DNA of 64,000 nucleotides, from positions 113,583 through 177,582 of the forward strand of contig NW_023501165.1 of the NCBI RefSeq assembly GCF_014066305.1, given 5' to 3'. Shown here piece after piece: positions 1-11,428 of the stretch. The position numbers and the translations under genes were made by a program. Within the stretch, counting starts at the first letter, position 1; every line of letters begins with the position of its first letter. The stretch comes from Letharia columbiana (lineage: Eukaryota > Ascomycota > Lecanoromycetes > Lecanorales > Parmeliaceae). The notes under the pieces are model-generated. The model searched no databases and had not been told where the DNA came from. It worked only from the letters and a program-made list of their open reading frames with translations.

Positions 1-2799
1 TTAAAAGAGCTAATAAAAAGTACTAATATTCGAAAATAATAATAAAAAGACTATATTATTAGAAGTAATAGATATTATAATATAAGATATATATACGTAA
101 AACGACGAGCTAATTAAACCTCTTAAAGCTCTTATTAAAAATATCGTTAATAATATTATTATCACCGAGATTACCCCCCGAATCGCTCTTATTAATAGAT
201 TTTATCTTATTATTCTTCTCCTCTTCCTCTTCTTTCTTCTCCTCTTCTTCTTTATTCTTCTCTTTCTTATTATTTCTATTATTATTTATCTTATTCTTAT
301 CGCTATTACTCTTAAAGCTCGAGCTTAACTTAAAAAGCGCGAGAGATATATCTATCGATAAAAGATTAATTTAAAATATACTTAATATATATATAAAGGA
401 TAAGAAATAAATATAAGAAGTATAAGTATATATAATAAAGCGTATAACGTTATAGATGTCTATAAAAATATTTAGAATTTTTCGAAGAGTCTTCGCTTTA
501 TTAAGCGAAGTCACTTTACTATTTAACTTCTTTTTTATTCTTAATTAATTTTTAATATACTAAATCGCTATTAAGATCGTATTAAAGTATTTATAAATAG
601 TCTTAAATCGCGTAATAGATATAAAATTAGAAGTATTAAGAATAAGAAGATAATAAATAGATTAAATACGTTATAAGCGAACGCGAATTATAATATTAAC
701 GCTAATAATTATATATTTATTTATCGAGATCTTTTAAGTAAATTAATAGACGCTATAGATATATCTAATATATATTATTTATATAAAAACTTATTATAAT
801 ATAATCTCTATAAAGATAAGCGTAATAATAATATTTAATAATTATATTATTATTATTATTAAATATAATATTATATAAGCGAAGAGTATACTTAAAGACT
901 TATTAAATATAGCGATAATAGATATTTTTATTTAGTATTAATAGAGATCTAGCGCTACGAAGAGCGAGTATAATAAATTATAATTATTAATATATAAGAA
1001 ATATATATATAACGATAGAGTCTTTAAAAAACTTACTACGATAGCTATAACGTTTATAAAATATATTTATTAAATATTTATTAAATATATATTAGTTATA
1101 AAGAGTATAAATTATTAAGAATAATAAAGAAGTATTAATAAAATAGAAAATCTTTTAGAAAAAAAGTAAATATTAATATAATTATATATTAATTATATAC
1201 GTTATATATCTAAATTATATTATTAATAATTACTTTATATATTATTATAACTATATTTAATCTATAAGAGTATATCTAATATTATTTATAAACGTTATAT
1301 ACTTTTATTATATATTTATAATATATTATATTTACGCTATATTATTATAAAAAACTCTTTTTCTTCTTTTCTTATAAGATTTAAAAAATTTTAATAAATC
1401 TTTTAATAATAAGAAAATATTCTTTCTATATTTAGATTCGAGAATAAATTTTTAAAGAAAAAAGATAATTATTAGAAAAGAAGCTTAAGAGTTTTAAACG
1501 AGAGAATTCTAAATTACTTAATTTATATTATTTAATATATACTTAATAGAGTCTTAGCGAATAAGCTTAAGTAAGCGATTCTCCTCGAGTTTTCTTTATT
1601 TTTTTAAGAATTAGTTTTACTATTAGATCGATATACGAATATATCTATCTCTCTAATTTCATATTACTATATAACTCTAAGACTCTTCGAGTCTAATAGA
1701 GACTTAATTTATTTAAGATTATAGATCTTATAAGAATCTTATATCGTCTAAAACTTTCGCTAACTATAAAAATCTACGACGTCTTTTATCTTAATCTCTT
1801 AAGTTTTATAATAAATAATCTCTTACTAGAGTAGATAAATTCTTCGTCGAAATATATTACTATTAATAATTAAATCGAATAGATTATTAAAGAAATATTT
1901 ATCTTTAAATTAATTTATAATTATTTTAAATATAAAGTTAAATAGAAAAGTTTTAATAATAATCTTATTTAATATAATACGAATAGCGATAAATTCGAAA
2001 ATTACTAGAATCTAATAGACGATTTCTATAAGCGATATTTCGAAGAGTCTTATCTATAAAGAATTAATTAATAAGATTTCGAAACTATCTTAGATATTTC
2101 ATTTTTAGTCAAATTAAAATCGTTCGATATTTTCGTAATAATCTTATTTTTTAAAGTCGAGAATCGATTTCTTAGATCTATATCGATCGAAAATTATATT
2201 ATATATAATCTCTTATATAGAATTTTCTTACTAACTAATACTTTAAGTATCTTTTCAAGTTATAATACGTTATCTATAGATCTTACTATCGTTATTAATA
2301 ACTTTTATTAATATTAGTTATATAGTATTTTATAAAAAAACTTACTTAATATTAAATTAGAGTTTTTAGCATCTGCGGCTCGGTTTAATTTAAAAGCCCT
2401 CGATTAATTATATTATATTATTTCATCGATATTTCATTCGCTTAAATATAAATTTAAAAATTATTATTATTTACTTCTACGTTTATAAACCTTATTTTTA
2501 TTATATTATATCGATTTTCTCTCGACTAGACTTTCTATATATATCTAGATTATAACTAATAACGTTATCGCTATAGCACGATTAAGAAGAGCTACTATCG
2601 TTATTAATATCGCCTTTAAAGAAAGATATTATACTAGAAGACTCTAGATACGATTATTTCTTTACTACTTTTATTATTTTTTAGACGTTAAGCGTATATA
2701 TATATATCTATTTTTCTATCTTTTTACTTACTAATTATGAAGATATAATTTAATAAAGAGAGAGAAATAATATTATAAGTATATTTTTAATATATTTTT

Positions 2800-2932
2800 T
2801 AGCTCTATAGCTAGCGAGCCTTAACGAAGATATTCTCTATTATATTATATCTTCTTTTCATCTATATAATTCGATATCTTAGTTATCTTATTTAATATAC
2901 CTATATTAATATTATATCTATATCGATTCTAT
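2800..2932 (+). repeat. Left arm of long-range inverted repeat
   Basis: This arm reads, in reverse complement, nearly the same as about 8975-9110. The best-matching core is about 80 bp (2855-2930 against 8979-9062). The two arms lie about 6 kb apart and enclose the gypsy RT relic and the tandem repeat. They probably represent two copies of one family inserted in opposite orientation, not terminal repeats of a single element. Confidence 0.6.
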
Positions 2933-3474
2933 TAATATTCTATATTTATTAACTAGATAATTTAATATTAAAATTATAGAGAGTATATAACGTAAAACTT
3001 AAAGTAGCTAACTCTGTATTCGTTATATTAAGAAATTATTATCGCTTAATTTCTTAATATAATTCTCAAAAGTATTCTTCGTAATATTCTTTATATTTAT
3101 TTATTTTAATTTTTTCTTATTCTTAATAATAATAGAGATACTAAAGCTTAAATTATAGTAATATTCTTTACTTATTAAGTAATAATTTAATAGAAAATCT
3201 TTTAGAGTATATAACGTAAGATTAATTAAATAGCTAAGTCGTCTTCTTAATACTAAGAGTTTTATTACCACTAAGTTTCTTCGAACTATTCTTTATATAA
3301 GTCTTACTATATTAAATTATCTTATAATTAATTATAATAGATTCAATATAAGATTCTAAAAATAGCTCTTTAAGATTACTACTATAATAATCTATCTTCG
3401 TAATATTCTTCGTAGAATTCTTAATATAAGTTTATTTATAAATCCTTCTCTTATTTATACTAAGTACGAGAATA

Positions 3475-3700
3475 TCGAGAATAAATATGTTATATTAATA
3501 GAATTAATAGAATTAATAAAATAGTTAAAGAAGAATAATTATTTAAATAGATGAAAGGATTTTTAATTAATCTCAAACGCGTTTTATATTACTACGATAT
3601 TTAAACGTATTAATTTAATTTATCTTAATAGTACATTAAACTATTATCTATTTTTATCTCGTTAGAAAGTATTTAAATACTTAAGCCTAAAATATTATTT
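3475..3700 (+). repeat. Partial copy of LTR-like repeat B
   Basis: Shares the start of repeat B (5145-5625 and 9215-9690): a run of short A/T blocks followed by a conserved 'aacgcgttt' core and a later 'cgttagaaagtat' block. Similarity is lost after about 3700, so this is a truncated copy, or one interrupted by another insertion. Confidence 0.5.
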
Positions 3701-4239
3701 ATATTATAAAGAAATAAGTAAAGACCTATGAATTAAATTTATAGAGTTAGATTTTTCTAAGTTAAATCGAATTTTAGCTCTAGCCCTAAGTTAAATCGAA
3801 CTCTAATCGCTTACTATACGTTTTTAATCTACTTTTATTATTATAAAATTAATTTAATCTATATAATATATAGATATATATATATAAAGAGAGGCGCGCT
3901 AAGATTTAATTAGAAAGATATATTAAGTATAAAGAATTAATTCGTAATAATTATTTATAAAAAATAGAGAAAGGCTATATTCTTATAGTAAGAAGTATTA
4001 AAATATTAAAAAGAAATAGAGATAATATACTAATTAGTAATATAAATCTTATAATATCTTCTATCGTAGTAAAATCTTTCAAATAATAAAATAGATTAGA
4101 GTAAGATATCGAACGATTTTAATTTATTTAAATATATATTATTCGATATTTCTTCTATAGAGACTTAATTAACTATAATATCGTAATAGATTCTTCTCTT
4201 ATAACGTTATTATAGTAATATATTATATTAATATAATAG

Positions 4240-4860
4240 AAATAATAGATTAAATTATAGTAATATTCTTCGCTTATTAAGTAATAATTTAATATAAAAT
4301 TATAGAGAGTATATAATGTAAGATTTTAAAGAGCTAAGTCGTATTTTTAACAATAATAGCTTTATTATCGCTTAATTTCTTTATAATATTCTTTATATTT
4401 ATCTATTATAATTTCTTCTCTTATTTCTTCTCTTATAGAGTATTAGATTAAGTAACTAGCTAAGTAATTAACTAAGTAGATAATTAATATAATATAAAAT
4501 CTTAAAGAGTTAAGTCGTATTCTTAATAATAGTAGTTTTATTACCGCTTAATTTCTTTATAATATTCTTTATATTTATCTATTATAGTTTCTTCTCTTAC
4601 TTCTTCTCTTATTTTATTTATAGAGAGTATTAGATTAAGTAGCTAGCTAAGTAATTAACTAAGTAAATAACTAATATAACGTAAGATCTTAAAGAGCTAA
4701 GTCGTATTCTTAACGATAATAGCTTTATTATCGCTTAATTTCTTTATAATATTCTTCGTATTTATCTATTATAGTTTCTTCTCTTACTTCTTTTTTTATA
4801 AAGTATTAAATTAAGTAGCTAGCTAAGTAGCTAACTAAGTAAATAATTAAATAATTAATT
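4240..4860 (+). repeat. Tandem repeat of about 180 bp, three copies
   Basis: Three head-to-tail units start near 4327, 4505 and 4691. Each holds an 'aagagctaagtcgtattctt' type block, a 'tatcgcttaatttctttata' type block, a pyrimidine-rich stretch and a short 'aagtagctagctaagta' stutter. Diverged single units of the same family occur upstream at about 2990-3130 and 3137-3270. Units differ mainly by C/T and G/A changes, as expected if RIP acted after the duplication. No coding capacity. Confidence 0.75.
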
Positions 4861-5144
4861 AATAATTTAATTAAATAGATTATTAAGCTAATAGAGTAGA
4901 TAGTATTAATTAAGTAGCTAGTCGAGTATCGCTAGCTTAAGAGAAGTATATAAAAGAGAACGATAGCTATAAATTCGTTTAGACTCTTTTTAAGAGTCTT
5001 TTAACGCGTTTATAAGTAGTAATAAATAGCTATTAAACTACGGTCTCGATTATTAATAATAGCGAATTTATTAAAAGATAATTTAAGAGCGTTAATAGAG
5101 GCTCTAAGAGGCGAGTAAAAGAAGTATATATATCTAAAGCGTTT

Positions 5145-5625
5145 AGTAACGTTTCCGCGAGAGATATTAAGAATAATTATATTTATATTAATAAATTAAT
5201 AGAATAGTAAAAGAAGAATAATTATATAAATAGATAAAAGAATTATTATTCGATCTCGAACGCGTTTAATATAACTATTATAACTACTATATTTAAATAC
5301 TAATTTAATTTATTAATAGTAAGTTAAACTTTATAATTTTTATAGCGTTAGAAAGTATAAAGCGAGCTCTATAATTTAAGGAATTATAAAGTAATTATAT
5401 ATATCGTAAGCTAAGTACTTTAAAGTATAAGACTTCTATATATAAATTTTTAATAAGAAGATATAAAAGAGCTATTAAGCTAATTTAGCTAGTCTAATTA
5501 AAGAGTATAGCGAACTCGAATTAATAATTAGCTATATATATAAATTTAAGATTTTCTAGCTTAGCTCTATCTTATTCTTTTATATATATTAATATATAAT
5601 TAAGTTATTAATTAAATCGAAGAGA
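5145..5625 (+). repeat. LTR-like direct repeat B, copy 1
   Basis: About 480 bp matching 9215-9690 in the same orientation over its whole length, with many RIP-type transitions. The copies are about 4.07 kb apart, which fits an LTR pair. However, the interior directly next to this copy is the middle of a gypsy RT domain, so a simple LTR-interior-LTR reading leaves no room for RNase H and integrase. It could be a solo LTR inserted into an older gypsy copy. Confidence 0.6.
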
Positions 5626-6125
5626 AGAATTTAATACTTATATACTTTAAGAAAGATAATAAAAATAATAAAATTCTCGCTATTAAAATATATATATAGT
5701 TTATTAAACGCGGCTATAATATCTAATCGAGTAAGATATTTATATTTCTAGATTCTTATTAAAATCTTATCTATTAATAAAATTAAATATTAATTTCTTT
5801 TAATAATAGCGTTTAGCTTTTAATAATTTATATAAAAACGTAATTTTTTATTCGACTTTTCTGCGAATAGAATAAGTAAAACGAATAATATATAATTTAA
5901 TATTATAAATTCCTTCTTTAGATATTCGTTTAAATACTTCTTTATTTATTTTAATTTATATTTTAATATTAAATAAATCTTATTTTTCGAAAATTTTATT
6001 TTATTAAAGCTATTATTAAATTTTAGCTTATAGTTATAAGAATAATATAAGAGAAGTATATTTATTTTAATTCTATCGAAAACATCTAAATAGTCGTAAT
6101 ACTCTAAAGATAATTTACGTTTTAT
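5625..6125 (-). pseudogene. Ty3/gypsy reverse-transcriptase relic (RIP-inactivated)
   Basis: Read on the minus strand and ignoring stops, this stretch follows the gypsy RT order. First comes a 'YYDYLDVF'-like pre-RT segment (about 6100-6070), then a 'YLNEYLKKEFI' helix equivalent (about 5950), an 'LFAEKSNKKLRFYINY' match to the conserved KKxDGxLRxCVDYR block (about 5870-5810), 'LTRLDIIAAFNKL' (about 5745-5705) and an 'LLFDLINN' equivalent of LPFGLTN (about 5640-5615). In-frame stops are TAA or TAG where Gln or Trp codons are expected, as RIP predicts. The domain stops before the YxDD motif, exactly where repeat B begins, so RNase H and integrase are missing on this side. Confidence 0.75.
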
Positions 6126-8974
6126 CTTTTTAGAACTAATTTTATTAATACTATTAATTTAAATAAAGTAATTAAAACTATAATATCTTTTATATTTCTT
6201 TTTTAAATTATAAAAATAGAATTTATTAATTAATATATAAGGTTCGCGAGTTATTTATATAATAAGAGATATATATAATATTAATAAGTTATTATAAATC
6301 TTATTTATTATTAATATAAATAGTTTATTATCTTTTTTATAGATTAATTAATAGTAGATTACTATATTAATCTTAACGATATTAATAAACTTAAACTTCT
6401 TATTATTCTTATTTTTATTTAATAAAAAAATATTTAAATTAATTTTATTATTATAGATAAGTAAGAGAGAGCTTTATTATTTTAATATAATAAATAAAAG
6501 AATAAATAATATAAATAGTTAAAGCTTTAAAATTAATAGGAAAGAGAGTTTATTTATTATTAATATTTAATTATTATTATAATTATATTAATCGAGTAGA
6601 AAGAGTATCTTATCTCGTAATATATTAAGAATTATCTTATATTTATTTATTTATAATTTTTTAATTATTATATTATATTTTAATAATATAATTAATATTA
6701 GATATATTTCTTCTTAATAATCTTTTATTATTATTATAGAAAGTAAATAATATATAATTAATTATTTTATAATCTAATTATTATAATCTCTTAATAATTT
6801 AGATTATAATAATAAAAGTAGTTTTAGATATAAAGCTTTATATATTATTAAAATTAAAAACTCGTTTATAACTATATAAATATCGATATATTTATTATCT
6901 ATAAGAAAATTCTTAAATAAATAAATTCTCTTTTATAAAGATAGTATAATTTATATATAAAAAGAATAACGTGCTAAGACGTTATTAAAAATATCTATTA
7001 AATATACTTTATAAGTATCTCTTATTATAACTTTAAAAGAGATTATTTATTTCTTAAATTTAAAGAAGAATTATTACTATTTATAATATCGATATTATTA
7101 ATTTTAAATTCTTTATTTTTTTTTAACGCGTAGAGTTATATTTTTTTAAAGATTTTTTTATTAATTTTAATTTAGATAGTTATTATATAATTCTTTTAAT
7201 AGTAATTTTTCTTATTATAATTATAATATATTAATTCTTTTAACTTTAAATTAATTATAATATTTAAAGATATAATAATTATATTTAAATTAAATTTAAT
7301 AATAAATATAAGATATATATTAATTATAGATATTATCGTTAATATTTATATTATAATTAACTTAATAGTAGTTTTTATAAATTTAAAATTCTTATATTTA
7401 ATATATTATAAATTATTTAGCTTTTAAAAATATTCTTTTATAATCTTTAAGATAATAAAATCTTTTATAATCTATTATAACTCTTTTAATTTCTTTCTTA
7501 ATTTCTTAAAAAGATAATTCTTTAATATAAGAATTTTATTAATATTAAAAATAATATTTAATTAAATAAAATTTAAATAGAAGTTAATAAAGAATTAGAT
7601 TTTTTATTATAGAGTATATATATTATATAATATATTATTATATCGATTTAAATTCTTATAAATATTAATTAACTTATTTATAATTTTAATAAAAAATTAA
7701 TATAAATTAATAAAGTTTTAAAGTTTTCTATATATTATATATTATATAATCTTATTATTAAATTATAAAATTATATAGATTATTTTAAAGTTTTTAATAA
7801 GATAATAATCGCTATTAATTTTAAATTTCTATTTTATTTTAAAGAATTAGTTATTTTAAATAGAGTTAATATCGTTAATAAATAAAGATAGATTTAAGAT
7901 CTTAATTAATTTTTCTTTTAAATATCTAGATATATATTTCTTTTTAATTAAAAATAATTATAAATCTTTTATAGATTATAAATTAAGATTATTAACTTTT
8001 CGCTATAAAGAAATTATATTTTCTAAAAGTTTTAAGCTAATTAATTTATCTTCTAAGTTAATTTATAAATCTAAAATAAATTATTTATAATTAGATTCTT
8101 TTTATTATAATAATATAATATCAAATAATAATCTTCTAAAAATTATTTCGCTTTTAATAAATTTTATTTAATATAATTATAAATTTATCGAATTAATACT
8201 TAATTTAATATTATAATTATAAATTATTAGCGATATCTTAGAATTTATTTATTAAATTTATCTTATTAAGAATATTATTTAATAGAATTAATATTTATTA
8301 AAACTTAATTTACTTAAATAGAGTTTTAATTTAATTTATTTTTTTAATATTAAACTTTATTATAAGAAAGAAGAAAGAAAGATTTAAAATAAAGTAAAGA
8401 GAAGTTTAAATATTTTGAAAGAATAGATATTAGAGATATTAGATTATAAGAGTTTAATATATTTATTTCTTAATTATTTAAAATATTAAGAAGACTATAA
8501 ATACTTTAAATAATAAATTTTTAAATATACTTACTTCGTTTAAGAAATCTTTTATTTTATAAAGAAGTTATATATAGAGAAATTTCGAAGAATAGTATTT
8601 TTAATTAATTATAACTCGACTATTTCTTATTTAATTAAGATTTTATTAAAATCTTAGATATTATAATATATAAAGTTATAAGTAATATTATTAGTATATA
8701 TTTTAAATATAGAAATATAAGATAATATTAGCTATTTCTTTTAATTCGCTAGTTATATAAATAGTTTAATATCTTCTTTATTTCTCGATTATTATTTATC
8801 GAAATTATTTTACTATCTTATTTAAGCTCTTTAAAATCGATTTATTTATTTAATAGACTTTTATCTAGAAATATAATAGCTTAACTTAATTTCTTATTAA
8901 AGCTTCTATTAATATATTTCTTTAAATTTATTTATTAATATAAATAAAATAAGTAAATTAATTTTAATTATAAT

Positions 8975-9110
8975 ATTAGAATCGATATAGATATAATATT
9001 AATATAGATATATTAAATAAGATAACTAAGATATCGAATTATATAAATAGAAGAGAGATATTAAATAGTAGATAAATATCTCTATTAAGATACGCTAGAC
9101 TCGAATAGAT
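8975..9110 (-). repeat. Right arm of long-range inverted repeat
   Basis: Reverse-complement partner of about 2800-2932. Similarity is strongest over 8979-9062 and fades toward 9110. Confidence 0.6.
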
Positions 9111-9214
9111 AAGAGAGCTAAGTAGTATATTAAGAATATAGAATACGCTCGTAATATATACTATATCTCTTTCTTACTAGCTCTTAATTAAGCTATAGCG
9201 AGTAATCTTTAATA

Positions 9215-9690
9215 ATATTTTCGCGAGAAGTATTAAAAATAAATATATTTATATTATTAAATTAATAGATTTATAAAAGAATAATAATTATATAAATAAA
9301 TGAAAGAACTATTATTTAATTCTAAACGCGTTTAAGATAATTATAATATTTAAATATTAATTCGCTTTTTTAATAATAGATTAAATTCGTTAGAAAGTAT
9401 AAACTAAGCTTTATAATCTAATAAATTATAAAGTAATAATATTAATAAGAATCTAGATATTTTAAAATATAAGACTTTTATATATAAATTTTTAAAAAGA
9501 AAATATAAGAGAGCTAGCGAGTTAACTTAGTTTATTTAATTAAAGAATATAATAATCTAAAATTTATAATTAACTAGATATATAAATTTAAGACTTTTTA
9601 AATTTACTCTATCTTATTTTATTATATATATTATTATATTAATATATTAATAAAGACTATAATTAACTTAATTAAATAGCGAAATATCTT
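9215..9690 (+). repeat. LTR-like direct repeat B, copy 2
   Basis: Direct-repeat partner of 5145-5625. It ends about 125 bp before the composition boundary, so the edge of the AT-rich block coincides with the edge of this repeat family. Confidence 0.6.
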
Positions 9691-9951
9691 TAATATAAAG
9701 ATAGAATTTATAGAGCTTAACTATTACGTTAAATTTAAAGTTAAATAATTCTAATTTTAAAATAAATAAAAGATTCGATATTATAAATATAGAGTTAGAA
9801 GATTTAAGATAGTCTTATAGCTTCGTGATATATCGTACGAAAGTCGGTTCTTATTAATGTAGATAGATATCTAGTGAATTCGATCTTTATTTTGTATGTT
9901 AAGACAAGGTAGACACATCGAATCTCCATGTGCTCACTTCTATATCTAGCT

Positions 9952-11110
9952 TCACCCATCTTTCCTTCCAACACAGACAACCAACTCCCAGTCCACATAC
10001 CACCCTTTCCTCGCATTCTCCGCTGCTTCTGCCAAGCGCTCTCTGTACCATTTCTTATCCTCCTGGTTCTTTATCACGTCGCCGATAGCTGCCCACCCAA
10101 TCAAGCAATCCTCGTTCCATGGTTTGCGGTAAACCGGGAGCGGAGCCTGCGTCACGTAATCGAGGACCTCTAGGCCGCATTGTTCGAACTGGGCCGGCAA
10201 AGAGTTGATCCATCTGGTAGGATGTAGAGGGTCAGTTTGAATAATTTGAATGCCTAGACCTTCGACGCAGGCACAAACCCAGGGCTTGAAGAAGAAAGAG
10301 CAGTGACTGACCTGACTTCCGGGAACAACGACCTATGGTAGCATGTGACCTGCGTATGTGGATCATCGCTCTTCTCCGCCTTCTCTGGAAACTTGGACAT
10401 CCAGTCCCTTTCAACCCACTGCAAACAACCACCCGGCTCTGATCAAAGTCAGCTTCAAATCTCCTGGCTGAATGCTTGATCCTTCCCTTAGCTCTAGGAT
10501 CACAGCTATTCTACGAAGACCACCTTGCTCGGGACTATGTTTGACTCACTAAGCATTCCCTTCAAGTTATTCACCACAACTTGCACGTTATCATCACTAG
10601 CTATCGTCATAAAAAATCTCAGATGTACCACGTCGTATTTCCCCTCAAGTTCCTTCGGCAGCGGTTTAAAGATGTCGAGTTTAGATAGCGACACGTTCGG
10701 CCCATACCATTCCTGGGGCGGGTATTGCTCGTCCGAAATATCATATCCATCGATGTGAGCTTGTGGCAGCTCGCGGGTGAGCTCCCCGATCCAAATCCTA
10801 GCGGGCGGCATTTAGTAAGTGGAGCGAGAACAAACTGTGAGCACATAGCCGCAAGAGAATCTACATACCCTGTGCCGGTGCCAACATCCGCAATACGCAA
10901 TTGTTCTTGGTCCTTTATAGCGCTTGGTAGCTTGATCGATGGATGGAGCAAGAAGCCGAATTGGGCATGGATGAGGAGGTGGAGCATTGCAAGTCTGTAG
11001 AGCGATTAGTGATTCAGAGTGGCATTGTTTCTGTGTAGGTACCTTGCGGAGGCGTAGTAGTTGCGCCCCAGCATATACGGATCTTCACTTGAGGTATTGG
11101 AGTTAGACAT
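9952..11110 (-). CDS. SAM-dependent methyltransferase, UMTA/LaeA-like
   Basis: Class I methyltransferase of the fungal UMTA/LaeA-like group, predicted to transfer a methyl group from S-adenosylmethionine to an unknown substrate. I resolve five exons: 11110-11043, 10994-10869, 10797-10550, 10438-10312 and 10213-9952. All junctions are GT-AG and keep frame, giving 276 residues. After splicing, motif I reads DVGTGTGIW, followed by the acidic 'DGYDIS' strand, the 'YDVVHLRFF' motif and 'LKPGGCLQWVE', in the family order. The start is the ATG at 11110, giving 'GRNYYASARL', which matches the usual N-terminus of the family. The gene lies about 140 bp from the RIP block and about 320 bp from the 3' end of the MFS gene on the same strand. 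Regulation of metabolism versus a tailoring role cannot be told apart here. Confidence 0.85.
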
Positions 11111-11428
11111 TGTGCAGTTGAGTGGAATGAAGCCTGTTTGGCTGTCGGAGTGAATGTGGTATCAGGATTTCAAAGGTAGTCGGGCTCATGAGAAGTGAAT
11201 ACGACATAGGTACCTAGCATAAGGGACCGGAACTCAAGCCCGGGTGCAGGGATGTGCACGACATAATCATGCAGAAATCCTCGCTCCTCTGAAAACCCTA
11301 CATGCAAGATGTCATCATCCTCGGGATGGAGTTTTCTCAATTCATTCCCACGGATGTGCTTGACTGACCAGATTACGAATGAAAACAAAACAACGCAAAA
11401 AGCTTGTCCTCTGTATTCGGAACGCCTA

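Larger units (their letters stand above)
1..9815. other. AT-rich RIP-degraded repeat block
   Basis: The block is extremely AT-rich and has no open frame of useful length. CpA and TpG are almost absent, while CpG, CpT and TpA remain, which is the dinucleotide footprint of repeat-induced point mutation acting on CpA on both strands. It is a mosaic of decayed transposon copies: direct repeats, a tandem array, an inverted repeat pair and one recognisable gypsy reverse-transcriptase relic, listed separately. The stretch 1-2800 shows no identifiable protein relic; it includes a pyrimidine-rich low-complexity tract at about 205-265. No functional gene is supported here. The boundary with normal-composition DNA is near 9815. 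Confidence 0.9.

Noticed and set aside
4240..4860. CRISPR-like regular repeats
   Set aside because: Units are about 180 bp, adjacent and without unique spacers, in a eukaryotic RIP block; a tandem satellite explains them.
11170..11388. 72-codon frame between the methyltransferase and MFS genes
   Set aside because: No motif, no splice context; it lies in the short spacer that must hold the promoter of one gene and the 3' end of the other.
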